Assembly: GCF_002091985.1 (NCBI RefSeq)
Contig: NZ_MKKX01000020.1
Coordinates: 62,001 to 126,000 of the forward strand
Direction: 5' to 3'
Origin: Rhodococcus sp. 1163
GTDB taxonomy: Bacteria; Actinomycetota; Actinomycetes; Mycobacteriales; Mycobacteriaceae
Length of the DNA stretch: 64,000 nt
Within the stretch, counting starts at the first letter, position 1. Each line of letters begins with the position of its first letter. The translations under genes were made by a program, and so were the position numbers. Shown in pieces: positions 29,810 to 39,978 of this stretch. The notes beneath the pieces are model-generated. The model searched no databases. It saw only the letters and a program-made list of their open reading frames with translations, and was not told the origin of the DNA.

Positions 29810-30832
29810 GTGAATTTCGACGTGCAGTCCCTCCGCTGGTACATCGCCGTCGCGGAAGAATTGCATTTCGCTCGCGCTGCCAAAACCTTGAACATCGCCC
29901 GGACGCGGTTGAGTGCCGCGGTCATCGAACTCGAAACCGAACTCTGCTACTCGTTGTTCGTCCCCGGCGCGTCGCCGACAGAGCTCACCGATCGCGGCAC
30001 CGACTTCCTCCAGACCGCACGCGTGATGGTCGCCGAGGAAGATGAATTGCTGCGTGCCAACGCGTCGAACGAGCAGTCAGCCACGCTCACCGTCGGTTTC
30101 ACCGAAGGCGTGACGCCGGCCAAGTGGACCCGAATCTGGTCCGAGCGATTCCCCGACATCGCATTGGAGCTGGTCCCCACCACAGCCGACACGCAGGAGT
30201 CTTCGCTTCGATCGGGCGTGGTCGACGTCGGTTTCGTTCGACTCCCGGTCGACCGGAACGATCTCAGCGTCATCGGCCTCTACGAGGAAGTGACGGTGGT
30301 GGTCGTTCCCAAGGACCACCCAGTCGCCGCGTTCGATCGCATCGCCGTGACAGACCTCGCCGACGAGCACCTGCTGCAGGAACCGTCCGAGGTTCCCGAA
30401 TGGGCGTCGATCGCCACCGAAATCGCCGACGGCACGCGACTGGCACCGCCGCAGGTGAATTCACACGCCGAACTGGTCGAGTACGTTGCCGCAGGGCTGG
30501 GTATCGCCGTTATGCCACAGTCCATCGCCCGATTGCACAGCCGCAAGGACCTCGTGTATCGCCCGATCGACGGCGTAGCGGGCTCCCCCGTCGCCATTGC
30601 ATGGCTCATCGACAAGACCACCGAAGAGGTCGAGGACTTCGTCGGCATCGTCCGCGGCCGCTCTGTCCGAAGCTCGCGGGGAACTCCGACGCCACCCACC
30701 AGTGCAGCGAACCGCAACAACAGTGCGGCCAAGAAGAAGCAACAACTGGCCGCGAAGGCGAGCCAGCCGGCCAAGGGCGCCCGAGGAAGCAAGAAAAATT
30801 TCTCTTCTGGCAAGCGGCCGCGGCGACCCTAG
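29810..30832 (+). CDS. LysR-family transcriptional regulator with lysine/arginine-rich tail (340 aa)
   Basis: N-terminal HTH: LRWYIAVAEELHFARAAKTLNIARTRLSAAVIELE, followed by a periplasmic-binding-like effector domain to about residue 290 (TLTVGFTEGVTP, VVDVGFVRLPVD, VAAGLGIAVMPQS). The last 50 or so residues are an S/T/P/K/R-rich basic extension unlike normal LysR proteins, which end near residue 300. The GTG start is taken because the overlapping ATG at 29808 runs into a stop at once. Likely autoregulates with the divergent DUF5997 gene. Confidence 0.9.
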   Translation: MNFDVQSLRWYIAVAEELHFARAAKTLNIARTRLSAAVIELETELCYSLFVPGASPTELTDRGTDFLQTARVMVAEEDELLRANASNEQSATLTVGFTEGVTPAKWTRIWSERFPDIALELVPTTADTQESSLRSGVVDVGFVRLPVDRNDLSVIGLYEEVTVVVVPKDHPVAAFDRIAVTDLADEHLLQEPSEVPEWASIATEIADGTRLAPPQVNSHAELVEYVAAGLGIAVMPQSIARLHSRKDLVYRPIDGVAGSPVAIAWLIDKTTEEVEDFVGIVRGRSVRSSRGTPTPPTSAANRNNSAAKKKQQLAAKASQPAKGARGSKKNFSSGKRPRRP

Positions 30833-30867
30833 AAATGGGAATTTCCATAACTTGTTGACCAGGGCGC

Positions 30868-30990
30868 ACCACGCGTTGACGCACCGCAGAGTGCTCGATC
30901 AGCACTCCCCCCTCGGCCGGGTAGATATTTTCACCGCCACGGATGGGCAGCACCTCTCGACGCTGCCCATCCGCGACCGCCTGAGAGCTA
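30868..30990 (-). pseudogene. Fragment of an acyl-CoA synthetase C-terminus
   Basis: Reading the minus strand gives GQRREVLPIRGGENIYPAE followed by GGVLIEHSAVRQR. This matches the conserved C-terminal hinge of AMP-forming acyl-CoA ligases (R-x-K/R-D-x-I-x-RGGENIYPAE-V-E-x-VL-x-EHPAV). The match is confined to about 35 codons, with no N-terminal ligase sequence upstream and none of the C-terminal lid after it, so it is a remnant. It lies between the LysR gene and the first island gene. Confidence 0.6.
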
Positions 30991-32589
30991 CTACGACTTC
31001 CACGCCGTCCCGAAGAGCACCATCGAATTGGACGAGCCCACTACTCCGTGCACGGTGGGATTCCAGACGACGAACTCAGCGAAGGAGCTGTAGACCAAGT
31101 AGGGCACATCCTTGTTGACCTGCTGCTGGATCTGGTCGACCAGTTCAGCCTTCTTGTCCTTGTCGGAGGCCAACTGCAGTTCATCGATCAGCGAGTCCAT
31201 TTCTGGGCTGGTGTACATCCCATAGACCTGCTTGCCCTCGCTGTGCATCGTTGCCTGCATCTTCGGAAATGGGTCGGATTCGCGGTAGGCAAGACCCCAT
31301 GCCGCGAGGTCGTAGTTCCGTTCCTTGGCAATAGTGCGGACCTGGTCACCGATTGTCGGCATCAGGTTGACCCGGACATCGAAGCCAACCGCTTCCAGTT
31401 GCGCTTCGACGGCGAGCGCAGTCTGCTGCGAAGCCGGGTCTGATGCGTCGATCACTTCGAGCTTGCCGTCATACCCGTCTGCCATTGCCTCCGCAAGCAA
31501 TTGCTTGGCCTTTTCAGGGGCAACAGGCGTGGCCTGGGTCTGCGTGTGCCAGCGCGAATACTCCGGGAAAATCGTGCCGTTTCCCAGGTCGGGATCGTCG
31601 AATGCGCGCTGGGTGATGATTTGCGGATCAACGGCAAGCTGCATCGCCTGACGCACACGTGGATCAGCGCCGGGACGGCCCTCCGAGGCATTGATGAGCG
31701 CGGCGTTTCCGGCGGCGGTCATGTTCACATAGCCGCTCATCCCGCGCTCCACGACCTCATCGACCTCGTCGGGCTCGCGGACGAACGTCGAGTCGATGCC
31801 GCCGTTGTACATGGTTTCCAGTCCGACCTGTGTCCCAGGGAGATACACAATGCGCAGCGCATCCAGGTTCGGCTCGCCTGCCCAATAGTCCTCTCGTGCC
31901 GACAACGTCATACTGTCGGCCTGAGCCCAGGTAGCAAGGGTGAAGGGCCCTGCCCCGATCGGTGTGAACTTTCCGTCCGGACCGTCCGACTCGGTGGAGA
32001 CGATCATGCCCGGTCCGGTTGTGAGCAACCCAGGAAAGTCGGCCCAGGACTTATTGAGTGTGTAGGTAACGGTCTTGTCGCCCGATGTCTCGATGCTCTC
32101 CACGCTGTCGTTCCATAGCGCCGCCTCCGGAGCAGGTTTTGCCGCATAACGTTCCTGGCTCGCTTGCACCGCCGCCGCATCCACTGGCATGTTGTTGGAG
32201 AACTTCACGCCGTCCCGCAACGTCAGGGTCCAGGTCCGGAAGTCGTCATCATGGTCGAGGCTCTGCGCCATCTGCGGAACGAATTCGTTGGACTCGGTGT
32301 CGAATCGCAGCAGCGAATCGTAGATGTTCAGCATCTCTATGCCACCCGTGGTGACTGCGGCGATCGCCACTGCTGGGTCCAGCGCCGCCGGTTCCGAGTA
32401 CGCCCCGAAGGAAAGGGTTCCTCCGGAGACGGGATCACCACTGTCGGTGGCCCCCCTCATGCCCTCGCTCAACTGGTCGGTGGCGGCCCCACTACCGGTG
32501 TCGGCCCCGCTGGCGCAGCCGACAAGCAGCAGCGTGGCCGCGAAGGGTACCGCGATCGACTTCCACAGCAATTCCTTGGTGCGATACAT
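30991..32589 (-). CDS. ABC transporter substrate-binding lipoprotein, family 5 (532 aa)
   Basis: A lipoprotein signal (MYRTKELLWK, hydrophobic core, LLLVGC with C25) anchors it outside the membrane. The rest is an SBP_bac_5 (oligopeptide/dipeptide/nickel type) protein: GGTLSFGAYSEPAALDPA, LTLRDGVKFSNNMPVDAAAV, PIGAGPFTL, AREDYWAGEPNLDALRI and GRPGADPRVRQAMQLAVDP. No permease or ATPase genes are nearby. It is paralogous to the product at 53877. A KstR2-like palindrome lies about 210 bp upstream, suggesting induction with the catabolic island, so the ligand may be the island substrate rather than a peptide. Confidence 0.9.
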   Translation of the reverse strand: MYRTKELLWKSIAVPFAATLLLVGCASGADTGSGAATDQLSEGMRGATDSGDPVSGGTLSFGAYSEPAALDPAVAIAAVTTGGIEMLNIYDSLLRFDTESNEFVPQMAQSLDHDDDFRTWTLTLRDGVKFSNNMPVDAAAVQASQERYAAKPAPEAALWNDSVESIETSGDKTVTYTLNKSWADFPGLLTTGPGMIVSTESDGPDGKFTPIGAGPFTLATWAQADSMTLSAREDYWAGEPNLDALRIVYLPGTQVGLETMYNGGIDSTFVREPDEVDEVVERGMSGYVNMTAAGNAALINASEGRPGADPRVRQAMQLAVDPQIITQRAFDDPDLGNGTIFPEYSRWHTQTQATPVAPEKAKQLLAEAMADGYDGKLEVIDASDPASQQTALAVEAQLEAVGFDVRVNLMPTIGDQVRTIAKERNYDLAAWGLAYRESDPFPKMQATMHSEGKQVYGMYTSPEMDSLIDELQLASDKDKKAELVDQIQQQVNKDVPYLVYSSFAEFVVWNPTVHGVVGSSNSMVLFGTAWKS

Positions 32590-32795
32590 ATAAGGCTTCC
32601 TTACTTTCTCGATGGTGATTCCTATCTGTGGGACCGCTCAGCGGCGATGCAGAACCGGGGAACGATCAACCGGAAAACTCTGGGACGCGCAGTGCGCAGA
32701 GGACACCTGCAGCGCGGCCTAGGTGATAGCTATTTCACCGGCACCGAAAGCCGAGTCCGATTCTTCCGGTACAACTCGAAACCGAGCATGTGTTG

Positions 32796-32809
32796 AGCAA
32801 GCGCTTGAT
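32796..32809. promoter_or_regulatory. KstR2-like palindromic operator, site 1
   Basis: AGCAAGCGCTTGAT fits AnCAAGnnCTTGnT, the published KstR2 consensus as I recall it. On the minus strand it reads ATCAAGCGCTTGCT within a longer block shared with sites at 36082 and 53814, and TAGGTT just upstream could be a -10 for the substrate-binding protein gene. Confidence 0.75.
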
Positions 32810-32910
32810 TCAAACCTAACAGCAGTCGGACGAAAAAAACACGAACAGCGTGAAACCAGTCACAGAGGAATATGCGCGTCGATGCACGCCACAGGGATTG
32901 CGCAACTAGG

Positions 32911-32938
32911 TCGCCCGCGGTCACTGGACCGCGGGCGA
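32911..32938. terminator. 12-bp perfect hairpin downstream of the SDR gene
   Basis: TCGCCCGCGGTC (32911-32922) pairs with GACCGCGGGCGA (32927-32938) around loop ACTG. It lies about 175 bp beyond the stop of the tetR-thiolase-SDR unit and upstream of the lipoprotein promoter, so it may insulate the two. No U-tract follows on the minus strand. Confidence 0.5.
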
Positions 32939-33113
32939 AATCAACACTCCAGGCCACAAGGCGTCCGACCTGCCAGACGAGACCAGGAGTGGCCAGTCGG
33001 GCCCGGGCCGTCACGCCCTTCGAGGAGCCGAACCTACCGGGGTCCACAGCTGGTCACTAGTGAACAGCCGCCTTGCGCGCATATACGCACAGCGCTGCCA
33101 ACTACGCGGCCCG

Positions 33114-35218
<2,105 letters not shown>

Positions 35219-35812
35219 CTACTCGTCCAGGACGAGGCAGAAACCACTGAAAAATAGTGTCGCCATGAGCTCGGAGAACTCTGCCAGCGTGTACTGCTTT
35301 CGGTCCGGCCAATGAGTGGTCGACCACAGGGTGTCTCGCACGGTCCGGTAGAAGATTTCCGGCGCGATATCGACCCGGAACGCGCCCTCCTCCGTGCCCC
35401 GCTTGATTGCCTCGAGCCAGTGCTCGCGGATCCCGCGAGACGCACGGTCGACCGGTTCCAGTAGTTCGTGTTCACGAAGGTAGTTGCGATCGTTCTGGTA
35501 AATCGCGGTCGCGTACGGATGCAGCTCTATCACCGTGAGCGTCTCACGAATCAGCCCCCGAATGATCTCGACGGGACTCGACGCTGTCGCCTCGATCAGC
35601 TCGAACCTTGCCGCAATATCGCCCATCAAATCAGCGAGTAACTCGGCCACGATCGCGTTCTTCGACTTGAAGTAGTGGTACAGGCTCCCGGAGAAGACTC
35701 CAGCCGCCTCACCGATGTCGCGCACCGTGGTTCCCGCGACGCCCTTCCTGGCAAACAACTCCGCCGAGCTATCAAGGATCTGCGCCCTGCGGTCCGGGGT
35801 CGTTGTTGTCAC
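35219..35812 (-). CDS. TetR-family regulator, KstR2-like (198 aa)
   Basis: N-terminal HTH (RRAQILDSSAELFARKGVAGTTVRDIGEAAGVFSGS... then LYHYFKSKNAIV) and a ligand domain with ELHPYATAIYQNDRNYL, REHWLEAIKRGTEEGAFR and FYRTVRDTLWSTTHW. These segments closely resemble KstR2 of mycobacteria and rhodococci, which represses cholesterol ring-C/D genes and responds to a CoA thioester (HIP-CoA). Three palindromes of KstR2 type flank island transcription units. Start taken as the GTG at 35812; a longer frame to 35866 is less likely. Effector inferred to be an acyl-CoA of the island pathway. Confidence 0.85.
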   Translation of the reverse strand: MTTTTPDRRAQILDSSAELFARKGVAGTTVRDIGEAAGVFSGSLYHYFKSKNAIVAELLADLMGDIAARFELIEATASSPVEIIRGLIRETLTVIELHPYATAIYQNDRNYLREHELLEPVDRASRGIREHWLEAIKRGTEEGAFRVDIAPEIFYRTVRDTLWSTTHWPDRKQYTLAEFSELMATLFFSGFCLVLDE

Positions 35813-36120
35813 GTGATCACTTCTTGTCTGTTGTCGGACACAGTCACACCGATGCCTCGGCGTCATGAATTCTTGGTGCCTGGAGCCAGCGAGATGCGCC
35901 CCCAGGAGGCGTACCAGAGCATCTTCACGGCTACGGCCGCAAGAATCCCATGGCTAGGTTATGCACCCCTCGTTAGCCGGCGACGTGGGCTCAGCGTAAC
36001 CGACTGGACGCGCTGGTATGCCTCGCGGGCCTCTCGCTCAGACCGTAGTTTTCATTTCCGCGAGGCGCTGATACTCTCAAAATCAAGCGCTTGCTCAAGT
36101 AGGAATTGCGGAGGGCATCA
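35813..36120. other. Divergent promoter region tetR / long operon
   Basis: These 308 bp hold no supported gene. The operator at 36082-36095 lies near the right end with TACTCT at 36072-36077 as a possible -10 of the rightward operon. The left part would carry the tetR promoter; no second palindrome is seen there. Confidence 0.5.
36082..36095. promoter_or_regulatory. KstR2-like palindromic operator, site 2
   Basis: ATCAAGCGCTTGCT fits AnCAAGnnCTTGnT. The 22-bp block 36079-36100 is identical at 21 positions to 53811-53832. It sits 25 bp before the GTG of the first operon gene and overlaps the expected transcription start, the place for repression. Confidence 0.8.
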
Positions 36121-36675
36121 GTGGAACACTTGGAAAAACAATTCGCCGACTTCATCGGGGTGGAAGCCGAGCCGCCCCGCGTGGCTCGCTATGACGTCAA
36201 TGCCGCCATGATCCGCAACTGGGCCGAGGCCCATGACGACTTCAACCCGATCTACGTCGACCCTGAGGCTGCGCGCGCAACTGGCCGTAGGGATGTCATC
36301 TGTCCACCCGCGATGATCTCCACCTGGGTCATGTCCGGATACCGCCGCTACCGCGAGGTGCAGCGTCTGCGCGCGGAAGGCGCGATCGAGGACTTCGCCT
36401 ACTCGCGATTGCTCGCCTTGCTCGACGACGCCGGTTTCACCTCGGTGGTAGCCACCAACGTCGAGCAGGAGTACTTCGCAGAGCTGTACCCAGGCGATCA
36501 CGTGACGGCCTACTTCACTATCGAATCGATCTCGCCGTTCAAAAGGACGGGCCTCGGGCATGGATGCTTCATCACTCTGCTGAAGAACTACGTCAATGAT
36601 GTCGGCGACACGCTGGTAGAGGAGCGGTTCCGACTGCTCCGGTTCAACCCCAACAGTCAGGAGACCCACTCGTGA
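36121..36675 (+). CDS. MaoC-like hotdog protein, ChsH2 N-domain type (184 aa)
   Basis: An N-terminal-type MaoC dehydratase fold: VNAAMIRNWAEAHDDFNPIYVDPEAA, VICPPAMISTWV and EYFAELYPGDHVTAYFTIESIS. The usual catalytic His after NP is replaced by Tyr (NPIY), so it probably needs a partner, as in the ChsH1-ChsH2 enoyl-CoA hydratase where ChsH1 carries the catalytic pair. The GTG at 36121 has GGAGGG at spacing 5. It overlaps the DUF35 gene by 4 bp; in mycobacterial ChsH2 these two domains are one protein. First gene of the long operon. Confidence 0.85.
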   Translation: MEHLEKQFADFIGVEAEPPRVARYDVNAAMIRNWAEAHDDFNPIYVDPEAARATGRRDVICPPAMISTWVMSGYRRYREVQRLRAEGAIEDFAYSRLLALLDDAGFTSVVATNVEQEYFAELYPGDHVTAYFTIESISPFKRTGLGHGCFITLLKNYVNDVGDTLVEERFRLLRFNPNSQETHS

Positions 36676-37127
36676 GCGAGAGCACCGAACAGGATCGACA
36701 CACCTCGGTCCCCCGCTTGACCGTGACGCAAGACAACGACTTCTTCTTCACCGCGGCCAAGGAAGGTCGACTGGAAATCCAGCGTTGCGCCGACTGCCAG
36801 ACGCTGCGCCACCCCCCGGCCCCGGCATGCCCAGCGTGCCGGTCCTTCGAGTGGGACACCGTGGAGTCGACGCGTCAATGCACGCTGCACAGCTTCACAG
36901 TGCTACACCACCCGAAGGACCCCGCGTTCGAGTACCCACTGGCCGTCGGGTTGGTGGATCTCGAGGAGGGCACACGGCTGGTTGCCGATATCGCCGGCAT
37001 CGACCACGACGAACTCGAGTTCGGTATGGAACTCGAGGTCGCGTTCTCCGAGCACGCGCACGGGGAGATCCTGCCGCAGCTGCGCCGCCGCAGCGCAGCC
37101 GGTCTCGACGGGGAGGCCCAATCATGA
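36672..37127 (+). CDS. DUF35 OB-fold protein with zinc ribbon, ChsH2 C-domain type (151 aa)
   Basis: A four-cysteine rubredoxin-like ribbon (C39, C42, C53, C56 in RCADCQ...ACPACRS) precedes an OB-fold (TLHSFTVLHHP, YPLAVGLVDLEEGTRLV). DUF35 proteins bind thiolase-like partners; in steroid degradation the DUF35 domain of ChsH2 binds the aldolase Ltp2 and is needed for its activity. An Ltp2-like gene follows one gene later, so the same complex is inferred. GTG start overlaps the preceding TGA. Confidence 0.88.
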   Translation: MSESTEQDRHTSVPRLTVTQDNDFFFTAAKEGRLEIQRCADCQTLRHPPAPACPACRSFEWDTVESTRQCTLHSFTVLHHPKDPAFEYPLAVGLVDLEEGTRLVADIAGIDHDELEFGMELEVAFSEHAHGEILPQLRRRSAAGLDGEAQS

Positions 37128-37540
37128 GCATGCCAAAGTGCCAGGTCGGCTACCAGCTGCCCGAGCTCGATCTTCCGCTGAACCGGACGCTGATCGTCGC
37201 GGCCGCGATGGCCTCGCAGGACTACGAGGACGTCCACCACGACCCGGGCGCGGCCCAGGGGCGCGGCACCCCCGACATCTTCATGAGCATCAACTCCACG
37301 AACGGGTTCATCGACCGGTACATCACCGACTGGTCCGGGCCCGCCTCCCGCATCAAGAAGACTTCCCTGCGCCTGGGCGTGCCGAACTTCCCCGGCGACA
37401 CCATGACGTTCACCGGCGAGGTCACCGCGGTCGACGGCGACGCAGTGACCGTCAAGGTGATCGGTAGCAACGCGCGGGGCCCCCATGTGACCGCCACGGT
37501 GACCGTGGAGCCGACCCCACAACAAGGAGAGAGCACATGA
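37124..37540 (+). CDS. MaoC-like enoyl-CoA hydratase subunit, ChsH1 type (138 aa)
   Basis: Single hotdog: LNRTLIVAAAMASQDYEDVHHDPGAA, where the D-x4-H pair of MaoC hydratases is present; then NSTNGFIDRYITDWSGP and FPGDTMTFTGEVTAVDG. This is the catalytic half expected for a ChsH1/ChsH2-like heteromer with the products of 36121 and 36672. Hydrates the 2-enoyl-CoA side chain. ATGA overlaps on both sides. Confidence 0.88.
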   Translation: MSMPKCQVGYQLPELDLPLNRTLIVAAAMASQDYEDVHHDPGAAQGRGTPDIFMSINSTNGFIDRYITDWSGPASRIKKTSLRLGVPNFPGDTMTFTGEVTAVDGDAVTVKVIGSNARGPHVTATVTVEPTPQQGEST

Positions 37541-38718
37541 CCCGCGGATTCTCAGGCGCCGCCGCCATCGCCGGTATCGGCGCGACCGAGTTCTCCAAGA
37601 ACTCCGGACGCAGTGAGTGGCAGCTGGCCTGCGAGTCGGTCGTCGCCGCACTCGCGGACGCACAGATCGGAATCGAGGAGGTCGACGGTTTCTCCCTTTT
37701 CACCATGGAGAACAACCCCGAGATCGCCGTCGCCCGCGCGCTCGGCATTCCTCAGCTCAAGTTCTTCAGCCGCATCCCGCACGGCGGCGGTGGCGCGTGT
37801 GCGCCCGTGCAGCAGGCCGCGCTCGCGGTCGCGACCGGGGTGGCCGACGTCGTCGTGGTGTACCGCGCGATGAACGAACGGTCAGGACACCGATTCGGCC
37901 AAGGCCCGCCCGCCTTCGCGTACAACCAGAACACGGACCAGGAGTACCGCAACTGGATCAACCCCTACGGATTGCTCACCCCCGCCCAGCAGGAGGCGTT
38001 CCTGGCCAAGCTGTACATGCACAAGTACGGAGCCACCAGCGCGGACTTCGGGGCGATCTCGGTGCTCTCGCGCAAGCACGCAGCCAACAATCCGAAGGCC
38101 TGGTTCCACGAGCGGCCGATCACCATCGAGGATCATCAGAACTCGCGCCTGATCGCCGATCCGATCCGGCTGCTCGACTGCTGCCAGGAGTCCGACGGTG
38201 GCGTCGCACTGGTCATCGTCAGCGCTGAGCGTGCGCGCGACCTGCCGAACAAGCCCGCCATCATCACCGGCGCAGCGCAGGGCGTGGGCCCGCAGCAGAT
38301 TTCTATGAGCAGCTACTACCGCGAAGACATCGACTCCATGCCGGAAGTCGACCTCGTCGCCCAGCAGCTGTGGAGCCAGTCCGGCCTCAGCCCCGCCGAG
38401 ATCGACGCCGCGATCCTCTACGACGCCTTCACTCCGATGGTGCTGCTCCAGCTCGAAGAGTATGGCTTCTGCGGCAAGGGCGAGGCGAAGGACTTCATCG
38501 CCGACGGCAACCTCGAACTCGGCGGCCGCCTGCCCATCAACACCAACGGCGGCCAGCTCGGCGAGGGTTATATCCACGGCGTCAACGGCATCGCGGAGGG
38601 CGTGCGCCTGATCCGCGGCACATCTGTCAACCAGCCCACCAAGACGTTGGACAACGTACTGGTCACCGGCGGCTCCCCCGTACCCCACAGCGCTCTCGTG
38701 CTCTCCGCCGACCGCTAG
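37537..38718 (+). CDS. Thiolase-like lipid-transfer/retro-aldolase protein, Ltp2 type (393 aa)
   Basis: Thiolase fold without the acylating cysteine: AAIAGIGATEFSKNSGRSEWQLACESV, GGGGACAPVQQAALAVATG, GLLTPAQQEAFLAKLYMHKYG, AILYDAFTPMVLLQLEEYGFCGKGEAKDFI and NTNGGQLGEGYIHGVNGIAEG. Ltp2 relatives split a 3-hydroxyacyl-CoA side chain on a ring carbon to a ketone plus propionyl-CoA (cholesterol side chain, third cycle). Overlaps the ChsH1-like gene by 4 bp. The natural substrate here may differ, but retro-aldol chemistry fits the module. Confidence 0.88.
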   Translation: MTRGFSGAAAIAGIGATEFSKNSGRSEWQLACESVVAALADAQIGIEEVDGFSLFTMENNPEIAVARALGIPQLKFFSRIPHGGGGACAPVQQAALAVATGVADVVVVYRAMNERSGHRFGQGPPAFAYNQNTDQEYRNWINPYGLLTPAQQEAFLAKLYMHKYGATSADFGAISVLSRKHAANNPKAWFHERPITIEDHQNSRLIADPIRLLDCCQESDGGVALVIVSAERARDLPNKPAIITGAAQGVGPQQISMSSYYREDIDSMPEVDLVAQQLWSQSGLSPAEIDAAILYDAFTPMVLLQLEEYGFCGKGEAKDFIADGNLELGGRLPINTNGGQLGEGYIHGVNGIAEGVRLIRGTSVNQPTKTLDNVLVTGGSPVPHSALVLSADR

Positions 38719-38763
38719 CACTCCCACCTTCTAGTTTCACGATCAGCCTTTTAGGAGTTTCCC

Positions 38764-39978
38764 ATGACCGACCGCATCACCTACGCCCGCGCAACGCACG
38801 GCGAGGAAGAGATCCAGGCAGTTGTCGACGTACTGCGCAGTGGCCACCAGGGCCTGCGCATCGGCAAGAACGTTGCCGAGATGGAGCGACGTATCGCGGA
38901 ACTCAGCGGCAAGAAGTTCGGCGTGATGGTCAACTCGGGCTCCTCGGGCCTGTATGTCGCCGTCGAACTGCTGGACCTGCCCAAGGGCAGCGAGATCATC
39001 ACCTCTCCCCTGACCTTCTCCACTGATATCGCGCCTATCGTTCGCGCCGGTATGATCCCCGTCTTCGTGGACGTGGAGCCCAACACGGTCAACATCGACG
39101 TCAGCAAGATCGAGGCGATGATCACCGATAAGACCGGTGCCATCCTGTTACCGAATCTCGCCGGCAACTGCCCCGACTGGGACGCGATCCGCGAAATCGC
39201 CGATCGCCACGGTCTCAAAATTATCGAGGATTGCTGCGACGCCATCGGCCCGACGCTCCGCGGCACCCCCACCGGCGCCCGCGCCGACATCAGCGTCACC
39301 AGCTTCTCGATGGCGCACATCATCACGTGCGCAGGCACCGGCGGCATGGTCCTGGTCGACGACGAGGCCAGCCGTGACAAGGCGCTGCTCCTGCGTCGTT
39401 GGGGCCGACGCAGCGAACCGAACCTGTTCGGCAGCGGCAAGGATGTCGGTCGCGTCTTCCGTGAGCAGCTCGACGGTGTCGACTACGACAACGACTTCAT
39501 TTTCGACGCCGTAATGCCGTGGAATTTCGAGCCCTCCGAGCTGGGGGCCGCGTACGGCGTCGTGCAGCTGGACAAGCTCGCCGACAACTACAAGACCCGC
39601 AAGGCAACCTGGGCCGCCTACACCGAGGCCTACAGCGCGTTCCCGAAGTTCTTCACCACGCCCGTCGAGCTCGAAGGCCTGGACACCGCGTGGCTCTGCT
39701 ATCCGGTGATGATCAACGCCGACGCACCCTTCACCCGTAGCCAGATGCAGGAGGCCATCGAGGCCGACGGCATCGACACCCGCACCGTCTGGAGCGGCAA
39801 CATCACCCGTCACCCGATGATGAACAACATCGAGTTCCGTCAGCCCCCAGAGGGGTTGCCGGTGGCCGACGAGGTCTTCGCCCGCGGCATGACCTTGGGC
39901 ATGAGCCACGGTCTCACCGATGAAGAGGTAGTCCGCATCGGTCAGAGCATCCACCGCTTCGCCTCGAAGTTCGAGTAA
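38764..39978 (+). CDS. DegT/DnrJ-family PLP protein, E1/ColD-like with His in place of the PLP lysine (404 aa)
   Basis: Fold type I PLP protein: VNSGSSGLYVAVELL, EIITSPLTFSTDIAPIVRAGMIPVFVDVEP, IIEDCCDAIGPTL and GTGGMVLVDDEA. The position of the Schiff-base lysine in aminotransferases is H185 (SFSMAHIITCAGTGG), the replacement that defines the 3-dehydrases E1 (RfbH/AscC) and ColD (SFYPAHHIT). Later segments (AYGVVQLDKL, WSGNITRHPMMNN) also follow E1. The iron-sulphur cysteines of E1 are absent, so it is nearer ColD in that respect. RBS AGGAG. Co-transcribed with side-chain catabolism genes, where such an enzyme is not expected. A PMP-dependent C-O bond removal next to a carbonyl is inferred, unproven. 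Confidence 0.85.
   Translation: MTDRITYARATHGEEEIQAVVDVLRSGHQGLRIGKNVAEMERRIAELSGKKFGVMVNSGSSGLYVAVELLDLPKGSEIITSPLTFSTDIAPIVRAGMIPVFVDVEPNTVNIDVSKIEAMITDKTGAILLPNLAGNCPDWDAIREIADRHGLKIIEDCCDAIGPTLRGTPTGARADISVTSFSMAHIITCAGTGGMVLVDDEASRDKALLLRRWGRRSEPNLFGSGKDVGRVFREQLDGVDYDNDFIFDAVMPWNFEPSELGAAYGVVQLDKLADNYKTRKATWAAYTEAYSAFPKFFTTPVELEGLDTAWLCYPVMINADAPFTRSQMQEAIEADGIDTRTVWSGNITRHPMMNNIEFRQPPEGLPVADEVFARGMTLGMSHGLTDEEVVRIGQSIHRFASKFE

Larger units (their letters stand above)
32590..33113. other. Non-coding region upstream of the lipoprotein gene
   Basis: No gene is supported in these 524 bp. The region holds the palindrome at 32796-32809 and the hairpin at 32911-32938, listed separately. Open frames present lack ribosome sites and protein-like composition. 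Confidence 0.5.

Noticed and set aside
35675..36211. 178-aa plus-strand frame across the tetR promoter region
   Set aside because: Runs antisense to tetR and out of frame into the MaoC gene; the middle crosses the operator.
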